64,000 nucleotides of DNA from Bacteroides fragilis (GTDB taxonomy: Bacteria > Bacteroidota > Bacteroidia > Bacteroidales > DTGW01), in contig CAMDBI010000002.1 of NCBI GenBank assembly GCA_945889005.1, forward strand, positions 1-64,000, read 5' to 3'. The notes under the pieces are model-generated. The model was not told the origin of the DNA. It saw only the letters and a list, made by a program, of their open reading frames with translations, and did no database searches. The position numbers and the translations under genes were made by a program. Each line of letters starts with the position of its first letter. Position 1 is the stretch's first letter. Below are positions 8,171-17,345 of the stretch, piece after piece.

Positions 8171-11100
8171 ATGGAACAAAAATTAAAAGAATTTAAACCA
8201 ACCAGTTGGTCAATCGACAATAAAATCAGCATTTACGTGTTGGTAGCAATTTTGACCATATTCGGGATCATGCAATACAATGCCATTCCGAAAGAACAAT
8301 TTCCCGAAATAGTGATTCCTACCATTATTGTAAACACTATTTACCCCGGCACATCGCCAACCGACATCGAAAATCTTATTACCCGTCCGCTCGAAAAAAA
8401 TATTAAATCGATCAACGATGTAAAAAAGATTAAAAGCAAAAGTATTCAGGATGTATCGACCATTATTGTTGAGTTTAACACAGGTATTGAAATATCGGAA
8501 GCCAAGCAACGAGTAAAAGATGCTGTAGACAAAACCAAAAGCACCTTGCCCAACGACCTCAACGACGATCCTATGGTGAAGGAAATTGACTTTGCAGAGT
8601 TCCCTATCATGTTCATTAATCTGGCAGGCAATTACGACCTCAGTACCCTGAAAAAACATGCTGAATATCTGCAAGACAAAATAGAAACTCTTCCAGAAAT
8701 AACAAGAGTCGACATAGTAGGTGCATTGGATCGCGAAATACAGATCAATGTAGACATGTACAAGATGCAAGCCGCTAGCGTTACTTTTAACGAAATACAA
8801 AGGGCCATTTCGAGCGAAAACGTAACAATATCGGGCGGTAGTATTGAGCTTTTTGGTATGAACCGCACTATTCGAATCGTTGGCGAAATACCGGATATAG
8901 AAACCTTGAAAAACATCTCTTTTACTTCGTCGAGTGGCGCAATTGTTCGCCTTGCCGATGTTGCGGAAGTCAAAGATGGTTTCGAAAAACAAGAGAGCTA
9001 TGCACGTTTGTTTATCCCCGACTCGTCGAATACTGCCGAAACAAAGTCGCACAATGTGGTTACGCTTAATGTTATTAAAAAAAGTGGCACCAACCTTCTC
9101 GATGCCGCCGATGGCATCACTGAAATATTGGAAAGCGCGAAAAAAAACCTACCTAAAGACATACAAGTAAATATATCGGGCGACCAAAGTAAATTTACAC
9201 GTTCAACATTGAGCGAATTGTGGAACACCATTATAATCGGCTTTATTATGGTTACCATTATTCTGATGTTTTTTATGGGCTTGACCAATGCGCTTTTCGT
9301 TGCATTGTCGGTTCCCTTGTCAATGTTTCTTTCGTTCTTGGTGCTACCGGGTATCGATTTTACAATGAATATGCTCGTGATGTTCTCATTTATTTTCGCT
9401 CTGGGAATTGTTGTCGACGATGCCATAGTTGTAATAGAAAATACCCACCGTATTTTCAAAAAAACAAAAATGGACATAGTCAAATCGGCCAAGTTTGCTG
9501 CCGGTGAGGTGTTTGTGCCCATTCTTTCGGGAACACTTACCACATTAGCTCCATTTTTCCCATTGGCTTTTTGGCCAGGAGTTGTAGGTAAGTTTATGTA
9601 TTTTATACCTGTTACCCTCATTATCACTTTGTTTGCTTCACTTATTGTGGCATATATTATCAATCCAATATTTGCCATCGATTTTATGACACACGACGAC
9701 GATGACGAGAGCAAGAAAATGTCGAAGAAAAAGTTCCGTACAATACTCGGAATTTTTGGAGGATTGGCTGCAATTGCTTATTTAGCAGGCAGTTTTGGTA
9801 TTGGAAACTTTGTTGTATTAATAGCACTTATTTTTATTTTTCACAATATTATTGGCTACAAACTCATTATTCGTTTTCAGAAAAAAATGATACCAGCCAT
9901 TCTGAATGGTTACGAAAAGCTGATTCGATGGGTGCTAAAAGGCAGCAGACCCTATTGGTTAATGTTTGCCATGTTTGTATTGTTTATTGCATCGTTCATA
10001 ATATTTGGAGCCAGTAAGCCCAAAGTAGAGTTTTTCCCCGATGGAGACCCTTCTACAGCCTATGTTTATGTTGAACTACCCATTGGTACCGATGTAAAAG
10101 TTACCGATTCGGTCACACGCATAGTCGAACAAAGGGTGATTAAATCGCTAGGTTACGACAATCCCATAGTTGAATCGGTAATTACCAATGTAGCACTTGG
10201 AGCATCGGCCGACATGTTCGACCAAAGTACCACTTCGAACAAAGGAAAAGTTACCATGAACTTTGTTGAGTTTGCCAAACGCCATGGCGTTTCGTCGCAA
10301 ATGTACATGGACAAAGTACGCGACGAACTTAGCGAAATGCCCGGCGTGAAACTTTCGGTCGAGAAAGAAGCTGGAGGTCCTCCTACCGGGAAACCCATTA
10401 ACATCGAGCTGAGTGCCGACAATATCGAGCAACTCATGCTTTCGGCAAACTCGCTTGTCAGATTTTTGGATTCGATGAAGATACCCGGTGTCGAAGAGCT
10501 CAAAACCGATTTCGACAATCAAAAACCCGAACTCATTATCGATATTGACCGCGAGAGAGCCAATCACGAAGGCTTAAGCCACGGACAAATAGGTATGGAA
10601 GTTCGTACAGCAATATTTGGTTCTGAAGTATCGAAATTTCGCGACGGAGAAGACCAATACCCAATTCAACTGAGGTTTAACGACTATCAACGCAACAATA
10701 TTGACCGTTTGATGAACCTTAAAATTTCGTATCGCGACATGAATTCTGGTTTATTACGTCAAATACCTCTTTCGTCGGTTGCGACCATCAAATATCAAAA
10801 TGCTTATGGAGGTATCAATCGTCAAAACCTGAAACGTGTTATAACCGTATATTCCGAAGTTACAACCGGACATACCGCAAACGAAATTATTGCACAAATT
10901 ACAAAAGCGTTGCCCAATTTCAGCAAACCCGAAACAGTCGAAATAAAAATTACCGGAGAACAGGAAGACCAAAAAGAAACTTCCGACTTCTTGGGAAAAG
11001 CCATGTTGCTGTCGTTGTTCCTGATATTGTTTATACTTATTACACAGTTCAACTCATTGACCAAACCTATTATTATTATTGCAGAGGTTGTGTTTAGTAT

Positions 11101-11581
11101 TATTGGAGTATTGTTGGGCTACGCGTTTACCGGCATGACCTTCTCTATAATGATGACCGGTATGGGTATAGTTGCACTGGCTGGTATTGTGGTACGAAAT
11201 GGCATTCTGCTTGTCGAATTTACCGATGTATTGAAAGAGCAAGGTATGCGAACCCGCGAAGCCATTATCCAGGGCGGAAAAACACGTCTTACTCCTGTTG
11301 TTCTTACTGCTACTGCTGCTATTTTGGGACTTATACCATTGGCAATAGGTCTGAATATCGATTGGATAGGTTTGTTTACCAATCTTGATCCTAACCTTCA
11401 CTTCGGAAGCGATATTACTGCATTTTTCGCTCCGTTGGCGTGGACTATTGTGTTTGGCTTGAGCTTTGCAACTGTACTGACATTGATTTACATCCCAATC
11501 ATGTATTATATTCTCTTTGGTGCTACCATTGCATTCAAACGAAATTCGAGAAAGTTGATAAAACATGGAATGGATTTATAA
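8171..11581 (+). CDS. RND multidrug efflux pump (AcrB/HAE family)
   Basis: 1136 residues, the size of a full RND subunit: two halves, each with one plus five membrane helices and a large periplasmic porter/docking loop. GIVVDDAIVVIENTHR in the first half carries the paired Asp of the proton relay; the second half has GIVVRNGILLVEFTD. Inner-membrane proton-driven pump of the tripartite system with the two preceding genes. Start set at the ATG of MEQKLKEFKPTSW; a frame 12 codons longer exists but begins in the repeat. Residues 524-570 form an extra hydrophilic stretch rich in Asp and Lys before a hydrophobic segment. Substrate unknown. Confidence 0.94.
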   Translation: MEQKLKEFKPTSWSIDNKISIYVLVAILTIFGIMQYNAIPKEQFPEIVIPTIIVNTIYPGTSPTDIENLITRPLEKNIKSINDVKKIKSKSIQDVSTIIVEFNTGIEISEAKQRVKDAVDKTKSTLPNDLNDDPMVKEIDFAEFPIMFINLAGNYDLSTLKKHAEYLQDKIETLPEITRVDIVGALDREIQINVDMYKMQAASVTFNEIQRAISSENVTISGGSIELFGMNRTIRIVGEIPDIETLKNISFTSSSGAIVRLADVAEVKDGFEKQESYARLFIPDSSNTAETKSHNVVTLNVIKKSGTNLLDAADGITEILESAKKNLPKDIQVNISGDQSKFTRSTLSELWNTIIIGFIMVTIILMFFMGLTNALFVALSVPLSMFLSFLVLPGIDFTMNMLVMFSFIFALGIVVDDAIVVIENTHRIFKKTKMDIVKSAKFAAGEVFVPILSGTLTTLAPFFPLAFWPGVVGKFMYFIPVTLIITLFASLIVAYIINPIFAIDFMTHDDDDESKKMSKKKFRTILGIFGGLAAIAYLAGSFGIGNFVVLIALIFIFHNIIGYKLIIRFQKKMIPAILNGYEKLIRWVLKGSRPYWLMFAMFVLFIASFIIFGASKPKVEFFPDGDPSTAYVYVELPIGTDVKVTDSVTRIVEQRVIKSLGYDNPIVESVITNVALGASADMFDQSTTSNKGKVTMNFVEFAKRHGVSSQMYMDKVRDELSEMPGVKLSVEKEAGGPPTGKPINIELSADNIEQLMLSANSLVRFLDSMKIPGVEELKTDFDNQKPELIIDIDRERANHEGLSHGQIGMEVRTAIFGSEVSKFRDGEDQYPIQLRFNDYQRNNIDRLMNLKISYRDMNSGLLRQIPLSSVATIKYQNAYGGINRQNLKRVITVYSEVTTGHTANEIIAQITKALPNFSKPETVEIKITGEQEDQKETSDFLGKAMLLSLFLILFILITQFNSLTKPIIIIAEVVFSIIGVLLGYAFTGMTFSIMMTGMGIVALAGIVVRNGILLVEFTDVLKEQGMRTREAIIQGGKTRLTPVVLTATAAILGLIPLAIGLNIDWIGLFTNLDPNLHFGSDITAFFAPLAWTIVFGLSFATVLTLIYIPIMYYILFGATIAFKRNSRKLIKHGMDL

Positions 11582-11588
11582 CTGAACT

Positions 11589-11628
11589 AAAAGAAAAGCT
11601 ACTTGTTCATTCATGTAGCTTTTCTTTT
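11589..11628 (+). terminator. Rho-independent terminator of the efflux operon
   Basis: Perfect 14-bp stem (11589-11602 with 11615-11628), 12-nt loop, U-rich right arm. Starts 8 bases after the RND stop and ends before the ABC ATPase start, so it separates the two exporters. Confidence 0.85.
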
Positions 11629-11641
11629 TAATAATAAAACA

Positions 11642-12574
11642 ATGTCGAGACCCATACTAGAAATTAGCAATGCTGTAAAGCATTTCAAAGACGTTAAAGC
11701 AGTCAATGGTCTTAGTTTTAAGGTCGGCGAAGGCGAGTTTATTGCATTGCTCGGACCCAATGGAGCCGGCAAGACCACTACCGTTGAGATGATCGAAGGC
11801 CTTCAGCATCCCGACTCGGGCAACATACTTATTGATGGCAAAAACTGGGAAGGAAACCAAGACGAACTACAGCGTTTCATTGGAGTTTCGTTGCAGGAAA
11901 CAAAATTTATCGAGAAAAACACAGTAAAAGAAACCCTTACCCTTTTTGCAAGCTTTTATGGTCTTGGCTCGGCGAGGGTCAATGAAATACTAGATTTGGT
12001 AGGACTTACCGAGAAGAAAAAAACTTTTGTCGAAAAACTTTCGGGTGGTCAACGACAGAAACTGGCACTAGGCATAGCATTGCTCAACAATGCTCGTTTA
12101 CTGTTGCTCGACGAGCCAACTACAGGACTCGACCCTACTGCACGCCGCGAAATATGGAATATTCTGATTAAGCTCAAGCAAACCCAAAAGGTATCGCTGA
12201 TACTGACCACCCACTACATGGAAGAGGCAGAGTATCTCTGCGACCGAATCATTATTATCGACAAAGGCGTTATACTTGCTCAAGGAACACTCGACGAATT
12301 GCTATCGGCCAACAATAGCAAGGAAATTATTGAATTTTCGTTCGAGAAACCAATTCCTGAGCCACTTTTCCTCTGCGAAATAGGTGTACATAAGCTTATT
12401 TGGTATGAAAAGCAAAACTCTGGAACGCTCATTGTTAAAAACATTGTAGACCAGCTACCATCATTTCTTGCAAAAATTAAAGAACAAGGACTCGTCTTGC
12501 AAAGACTCGAATGTAGAAAACTTACGCTCGACGATTTGTTTATATCGCTTACTGGCAAACACTTGAACGACTAA
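11642..12574 (+). CDS. ABC exporter ATP-binding protein
   Basis: 310 residues. Walker A GPNGAGKTT at about 38-46, ABC signature LSGGQRQ at about 133-139, Walker B LLLLDEPTTGLDP just after, and switch His in TTHYMEE. C-terminal DUF4162-like tail typical of the DrrA/NatA/YhaQ type. Energises the ABC-2 permease encoded next. Start at the ATG of MSRPILEISN right after the terminator; the longer frame would run through the hairpin. Probably exports a drug, lipid or glycan; not determinable. Confidence 0.93.
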   Translation: MSRPILEISNAVKHFKDVKAVNGLSFKVGEGEFIALLGPNGAGKTTTVEMIEGLQHPDSGNILIDGKNWEGNQDELQRFIGVSLQETKFIEKNTVKETLTLFASFYGLGSARVNEILDLVGLTEKKKTFVEKLSGGQRQKLALGIALLNNARLLLLDEPTTGLDPTARREIWNILIKLKQTQKVSLILTTHYMEEAEYLCDRIIIIDKGVILAQGTLDELLSANNSKEIIEFSFEKPIPEPLFLCEIGVHKLIWYEKQNSGTLIVKNIVDQLPSFLAKIKEQGLVLQRLECRKLTLDDLFISLTGKHLND

Positions 12575-12718
12575 AAATGTGTAAATGACCAATTTGAAAA
12601 TGTGAAAATGAATTGGTCTTTTGTCAATTAACTTGTTATTTTACAAATTCTCACACTTCGACAGCACATTGCACTGAATTTTCACATTTTCAAATTCTCA
12701 CATTTTCAAATTATTTTT
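12575..12718. repeat. Family D array (AATTTGAAAATGTG) and inverse, filling the ABC gap
   Basis: From the ATPase stop: copies of AATTTGAAAATGTG; before the permease start: TTCTCACATTTTCAAATT twice, the reverse complement, period about 16. Includes GACCAATT/AATTGGTC (12587-12594 and 12611-12618) followed by TTTT, a possible weak attenuator. Confidence 0.7.
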
Positions 12719-12719
12719 T

Positions 12720-13829
12720 ATGAAACGACCATTTATTCAACTAGTTCTAGTTCAGTTGCGTGAGTTTTACCGCGAACCTGCAATATTGTTTTGGGCATTG
12801 CTTTTTCCAATACTCATGGCTTGGGGATTGGGAGTGGCGTTCAACAAAAAACCGGCAACTACAAAATCGGTTGCTTTGATTGAAAAATCGGCAAGTACAA
12901 CAAACGAAATAAGTCAGTTTCTTGCAAAAAATAACATAGCCAAATCGACCAATTTGAAAGACGGTTTGCACTTTTTCGAAATAAGCTCAGGAAGCGACAA
13001 CGAAGGTATTACCCAATTTAAGCTCCTCGAAACCCAATGGGACAATGCTGTGAAACTGCTCAAAAAAGGCACAGTTACTATTATTATTGTACTCGATGGC
13101 GATAAAACCGAGTACCATTACGACAAATTTAATTCGGAAGCGCAACTATCATATCTTCAATTGACCCAAGCACTCAAAGACAAACCACAAACCTCTACCC
13201 TCACCGAAATAAAACCCATGACCCAAAAGGGCACACGCTATATCGACTTTCTAATTCCCGGACTATTGGCTATGAACCTAATGATGAGTACCATGTGGGG
13301 AATCAGTTACACACTTATCGAAGCCCGAAGCAAACACATGCTTCGACGCATGGTAGTAACCCCAATGCCCAAATGGGAATACATAGCTTCGCACTTTGTC
13401 GCTCGTCTATTGCTGAGTAGTGCTGAAGCTTTTATTATTTTCACATTTGCCAAGTTTTATTTCGACATGGAGATTTCGGGCAATACACTGGCATTTATTG
13501 CCATGTTTGTTTCGGGTCTTATTGCTTTTACAGGCTTGGCAGTACTTATAGCATCGCGCACCTCAAAAACCCAGATCGGCAATGGACTTATCAACTTTGT
13601 CATTATGCCCATGATGATTTGTTCTGGCATTTTCTTTAGTTACCACAATTTTCCCGACAAGGTCATTCCTCTCATTCAAAGCCTTCCACTCACGATGATT
13701 GCCGATGGCATACGTTCGGTATTCAACGAAGGTGCCGGTTTCGAAGACATTTGGAAACAACTACTTATTCTCAATGTATTTGGACTAAGCTGTTTTACAG
13801 TGGGTTTGAAGTATTATAAATGGTATTGA
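12720..13829 (+). CDS. ABC-2 type permease
   Basis: 369 residues: one N-terminal membrane helix (ILFWALLFPILMAWGLGVAF), a periplasmic domain of about 140 residues, then five helices starting at about residue 175 (FLIPGLLAMNLMMSTMWGI), with the ABC-2 motif region MRRMVVTPM between them. Membrane half of the exporter with the preceding ATPase. The 145-base gap to the ATPase is wholly repeat sequence. Confidence 0.9.
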   Translation: MKRPFIQLVLVQLREFYREPAILFWALLFPILMAWGLGVAFNKKPATTKSVALIEKSASTTNEISQFLAKNNIAKSTNLKDGLHFFEISSGSDNEGITQFKLLETQWDNAVKLLKKGTVTIIIVLDGDKTEYHYDKFNSEAQLSYLQLTQALKDKPQTSTLTEIKPMTQKGTRYIDFLIPGLLAMNLMMSTMWGISYTLIEARSKHMLRRMVVTPMPKWEYIASHFVARLLLSSAEAFIIFTFAKFYFDMEISGNTLAFIAMFVSGLIAFTGLAVLIASRTSKTQIGNGLINFVIMPMMICSGIFFSYHNFPDKVIPLIQSLPLTMIADGIRSVFNEGAGFEDIWKQLLILNVFGLSCFTVGLKYYKWY

Positions 13830-13908
13830 GAGGTTTTGTTATATTCAGAAAAGACATGTTGAAGACTTCCTTTTTATAGACATTGTTAACAATCACTTTT
13901 AATTAATA

Positions 13909-13946
13909 TGTGTGAAAAAATCAGAATATTTTGATTTTTTCACACA
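13909..13946. terminator. Hairpin, probable bidirectional terminator
   Basis: Perfect 15-bp inverted repeat (13909-13923 with 13932-13946), 8-nt loop, six A on the left and six T on the right arm. Lies in the 312-base gap between the ABC permease and the convergent Fic gene. I see nothing else in that gap. Confidence 0.7.
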
Positions 13947-14141
13947 TTTTGGTTTTGAAAACAATATAAAATCAGTTCCACTGTATGCTGTTTTTTGTAT
14001 TTAGTAAAAATCGGCAGGAAGTAATATCCTTGTAGGTTTTCCTAAATAAATGGGATTTAAAACCAATGAAACGCTATCAGAGAACTTATGCAATTGTTTA
14101 TATTCAGCACTCAACTGATGGTTTGTTGTGGTAGTGCTTTT

Positions 14142-14921
14142 TTATTCGCTGTTTAATCCAGTTACTGTCATCAATAAAAAATCTAAGCTTTTTGAATAAT
14201 CTAGCTTATCATACTCTACGCCAAGTTTTTTTATATTTTTGTAGTAACTGTCCAAATTTTTATAATAATTCTTTTCCAATTGAACTGAAGTTGCTTTTTC
14301 TCCAAGCTTTTCAATCAAAAACCACTTTTCTAATAATCTTGCTGTACGCCCATTACCATCTTGGAATGGGTGAATCTTTACAAAAACCAGATGAATATAT
14401 GATGCAAAATAAAAAGTATCAAAATCATTTAAGTTAGCTTTTAATAGCAACTCTATATCATTAAACAACTTGTCGAGTTCAAAATTAACTATGTTTGGTT
14501 CTGCCGCAACATATTCAATCCTATCATCACTGTTTATTACAAACATTGGATTATTGCGAATAAATCCTTGTTGACTTTTAGGCAATAAATTTGAACTTAA
14601 AATCGAATGAGTTCTTTGGAGATTTTGAAATGTCAATCTATTCTTATAGATAAACTCATAAGCTGCAAATAAATCATCCGCTTTTTTTGTGTAATCAGGT
14701 TTATATTTAACATTTAGAAACTTGTGTTTAAAGAAACTGTCAAAATCAATATTTTCACCTTCAATCTTAGATGAATAAACAGATGAAACTGAATTATAAA
14801 ACTTAAAATAATCGACAGGAATATCAAGTTTTTCGTTTTTGCGTAAAGTCTCCATTGGCGAAACTTTTACAAAATCCTTAAAACTATCTATGAGGTCATA
14901 TTTTATTATCTCTAATTCCAT
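14142..14921 (-). CDS. Fic-domain protein
   Basis: 259 residues. Fic motif HPFQDGNGRTAR at 184-195 with catalytic His184, so AMPylation (or related nucleotidyl transfer) activity is expected. An N-terminal inhibitory helix motif of the (S/T)xxxE(G/N) type is visible at Ser50-Glu54-Gly55 (YSSKIEGEN), so it is a class II, self-inhibited Fic protein. No antitoxin gene next to it, which agrees with built-in inhibition. Convergent with the ABC exporter. Start chosen at MELEIIKY; a Met seven codons upstream is possible. Target unknown. Confidence 0.9.
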   Translation of the reverse strand: MELEIIKYDLIDSFKDFVKVSPMETLRKNEKLDIPVDYFKFYNSVSSVYSSKIEGENIDFDSFFKHKFLNVKYKPDYTKKADDLFAAYEFIYKNRLTFQNLQRTHSILSSNLLPKSQQGFIRNNPMFVINSDDRIEYVAAEPNIVNFELDKLFNDIELLLKANLNDFDTFYFASYIHLVFVKIHPFQDGNGRTARLLEKWFLIEKLGEKATSVQLEKNYYKNLDSYYKNIKKLGVEYDKLDYSKSLDFLLMTVTGLNSE

Positions 14922-15023
14922 TTTATAATTAAATATTAGCACAAAGATAATTTATTAAGGAAAGAAAATCAGCTTTTAAGATAAACTATCCAACGAAGAA
15001 CGGATTTTCAGCTTTAACCACAA

Positions 15024-15509
15024 CTATTTAATGTAGTTTGTATATCGATACGGAATATCGTTATGAACTACAAATTCTGTTTGAGATTCAAGCTTCCAGT
15101 TGTTAAAATCTATTTTTGGGAAAAAAACATCGCCTTCAAATGCTTGGTCGACATCGGTAATATACATTTTTTGCACAAAAGGCATGAATAATTGGTAAAT
15201 TGAGGAACCTCCAATTATAAAATTTTCTCTATCGTTATCGGCAATTATTATAGCTTCTTCGACCGATTTAACAACTTCGCAACCGGGAAGTTTCAAATTT
15301 TCATCTCTTGAAATAACTATATTTCTTCTATTAGGTAGGGGTTTTATTCTCAAGGAATCGTAAGTTTTCCGACCCATAATAATGGTATGGCCAGTTGTTA
15401 AGGCTTTAAAACGTTTTAAATCATCGGGAATATGCCAAATGAGGTCATTGTCGCGTCCAATCACATTGTTTTGGCTAATAGCAACGATTATGGAAAATTG
15501 TTTATTCAT
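15024..15509 (-). CDS. folA: Dihydrofolate reductase
   Basis: 161 residues, standard length. IIVAISQNNVIGRDNDLIWH at the N-terminus, WHIPDDLKRF with the substrate Asp at about 30, IMGRKTYDS, and FIIGGSSIYQLF for NADPH. Reduces dihydrofolate, the by-product of the thymidylate synthase encoded three genes upstream in the same direction. Only 43 bases separate it from the lipB stop, and these are six family C heptamers plus one base. Confidence 0.96.
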   Translation of the reverse strand: MNKQFSIIVAISQNNVIGRDNDLIWHIPDDLKRFKALTTGHTIIMGRKTYDSLRIKPLPNRRNIVISRDENLKLPGCEVVKSVEEAIIIADNDRENFIIGGSSIYQLFMPFVQKMYITDVDQAFEGDVFFPKIDFNNWKLESQTEFVVHNDIPYRYTNYIK

Positions 15510-15552
15510 CTAATCTTGTATCTAATATCTTTTATCTAACGTCTTGTGTCTT
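15510..15552 (-). repeat. Family C heptamer array exactly filling the lipB-folA gap
   Basis: Reading from the lipB stop: AAGACAC, AAGACGT, TAGATAA, AAGATAT, TAGATAC, AAGATTA, then G and the folA ATG. No other sequence is present between the two genes. Confidence 0.85.
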
Positions 15553-16227
15553 TTACCCAATCTCAAATTTAAACAATTCCATCATATTTGTAAGCACCTT
15601 TTGACTCAATTGTTCGAAATCGACTTGCTTACCAAGTTCCTTTTCCATCGATGTTACGGCTTTGTCGGTAAATCCGCAAGGGTTAATATGACCAAAATAC
15701 GATAAATCGGAGTTTACATTTAGCGCAAAACCATGCATGGTAACCCAATTACTGCTTCTAACGCCTATGGCACAAATTTTACGGGTTTTGCCAGGCACTT
15801 TGGTGTCGATCCAAACACCAGTGGCACCATCGAGGCGTTCGGATACTATTCCATACTCGGCAATAGTCATTATTATTGAATCTTCCAGAAGATGAATATA
15901 TTCTTTTAAACCAATATTGAATTGATGCAGGTCAAAAATGGGATAACCCACCAATTGCCCCGGGCCATGATAGGTAATATCCCCTCCCCTGTTAATCTTA
16001 TAAAACTGTGCATTTTTTGCTTGTAATTGAATATAGTTGAGCAACATATTATCCTCAGAACCACTTTTCCCCAAAGTATAAACATGAGGATGTTCGACAA
16101 AAATCAGGTGATTCTCGGCATGAACTCCTTTTCTTTTGGCATCTACAATAGCATTGAAAAGTGTTTCTTGATAATCCCAGGTTTCTTTGTAATCGTTAAG
16201 ACCTATATTGTGAAAATGTACTTTCAT
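15553..16227 (-). CDS. lipB: Lipoyl(octanoyl) transferase
   Basis: 224 residues. Transfers octanoyl from acyl carrier protein to lipoyl domains. RGGDITYHGPGQLVGYP (80-96) is the family signature; catalytic Lys150 in TRKICAIGVR and Cys184 in INPCGFTDKA. Start at MKVHFHNIGLND; the frame stays open 47 codons further upstream only because the repeat array there has no stops when read in this direction, so that extension is not protein. Follows lipA, which completes lipoate by sulfur insertion. Confidence 0.96.
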   Translation of the reverse strand: MKVHFHNIGLNDYKETWDYQETLFNAIVDAKRKGVHAENHLIFVEHPHVYTLGKSGSEDNMLLNYIQLQAKNAQFYKINRGGDITYHGPGQLVGYPIFDLHQFNIGLKEYIHLLEDSIIMTIAEYGIVSERLDGATGVWIDTKVPGKTRKICAIGVRSSNWVTMHGFALNVNSDLSYFGHINPCGFTDKAVTSMEKELGKQVDFEQLSQKVLTNMMELFKFEIG

Positions 16228-16250
16228 GAAATTTGGGTATGTTGTTTTTC

Positions 16251-16410
16251 GTGAGCTGTGGACAGTGGACAGTGGACAGTGGACAGTGGACAGTGAGGCG
16301 TGGATCGTGAGTCGTGGGTCGTAGACTTTAGATTTTACACGAAACACTGTCGAAGGTTCACAATTCACGAATCACGGTTCACGGTCAACGGTTCACTAAT
16401 TAAGGTTCAC
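16251..16410. repeat. Family A array with inverted halves between lipA and lipB
   Basis: 16251-16327 holds eleven units of GTGGACA/GTGGATC type in phase; 16355-16396 holds six units of GGTTCAC type, the complement, with one more at 16404-16410. The lipA stop TGA lies inside that last GTGAACC word. The halves could fold into a long imperfect hairpin. Confidence 0.85.
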
Positions 16411-17255
16411 GATTTTATATGCTTCTCGGCATGATACGAACTTCTCACCAATGGTGCGCTCTCGACAAACGAAAAGCCTTTCGACAATCCTATTTTTTGA
16501 AGTTTATCAAACACATCGGGATGAACATATTCTTGTACCTCGATATTTTCTTTTGTTGGCCTCAAGTACTGACCAATTGTAAGTATTTGACAACCGACAT
16601 CGCGCAAATCGTCCATGGTTTCGAGCACTTCGTCTTCGGTTTCGCCCAAACCAAGCATAACACCCGATTTGGCAACTATCCCCTGAGTTGCAATGTATCG
16701 CAATGTCAATAAGCTAATATCGTATTTGGCTTTGGTTCTAATCATTGGAGTTAAACGCCTTACGGTTTCCATGTTGTGCGAAATGATATCGGGTTTAGAG
16801 TCTATAACTTGCTGAATGAGCTCTGCACGACCTTGAAAATCGGGAATAAGCACCTCTATTGTCGTTGAAGGATTCATCCTTTTAACTTCAGATATTGTAT
16901 TCGCCCAAGCTGTTGCGCCCAAATCGGGCATATCGTCGCGATCGACCGAGGTAATTACACAATGCTTTAAACCCATTAACTTAATTGACATAGCCAGTCT
17001 CGCCGCCTCGCCCTCATCTATTGGAAGAGGTTTGCCTGTAGGCACATTGCAAAACCTACATGCGCGGGTGCATATATTACCTAAAATCATAAAGGTAGCG
17101 GTGCCATTGCTCCAACATTCGCTCATATTGGGGCAATCGCCACTCTGACAAATTGTATGAAGTTGGTGTGTTCTAACTATTTCTTTAACCCGGGCATAAT
17201 CGCCACTTGTTGTAAGTCTAATTTTGAGCCAATCGGGCTTCTTTTGAATATTCAT
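16407..17255 (-). CDS. lipA: Lipoyl synthase
   Basis: 282 residues. Radical SAM enzyme inserting two sulfurs in octanoyl groups. Auxiliary cluster Cys36, Cys41, Cys47 (CQSGDCPNMSEC) and SAM cluster Cys62-x3-Cys66-x2-Cys69 (CTRACRFC); C-terminal RSSYHA with the conserved Ser that ligates the auxiliary cluster. Part of the group thyA-lipA-lipB-folA. Family sure. Confidence 0.97.
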   Translation of the reverse strand: MNIQKKPDWLKIRLTTSGDYARVKEIVRTHQLHTICQSGDCPNMSECWSNGTATFMILGNICTRACRFCNVPTGKPLPIDEGEAARLAMSIKLMGLKHCVITSVDRDDMPDLGATAWANTISEVKRMNPSTTIEVLIPDFQGRAELIQQVIDSKPDIISHNMETVRRLTPMIRTKAKYDISLLTLRYIATQGIVAKSGVMLGLGETEDEVLETMDDLRDVGCQILTIGQYLRPTKENIEVQEYVHPDVFDKLQKIGLSKGFSFVESAPLVRSSYHAEKHIKS

Positions 17256-17262
17256 AAAATCA

Positions 17263-17345
17263 ATGACTAATGACTAATGACTAATGAAAAACAAAATCAA
17301 ACGAAATTGCTTTTGTACTTTCAACTTTACAAACTTTATACTAAT
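17263..17345. repeat. Family E and B arrays between thyA and lipA
   Basis: Just after the thyA stop (reverse strand): AAAGTTTGTAAAGTTGAAAG, family E. Just before the lipA start: four units of CATTAGT, family B in its start-side orientation. Confidence 0.75.
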
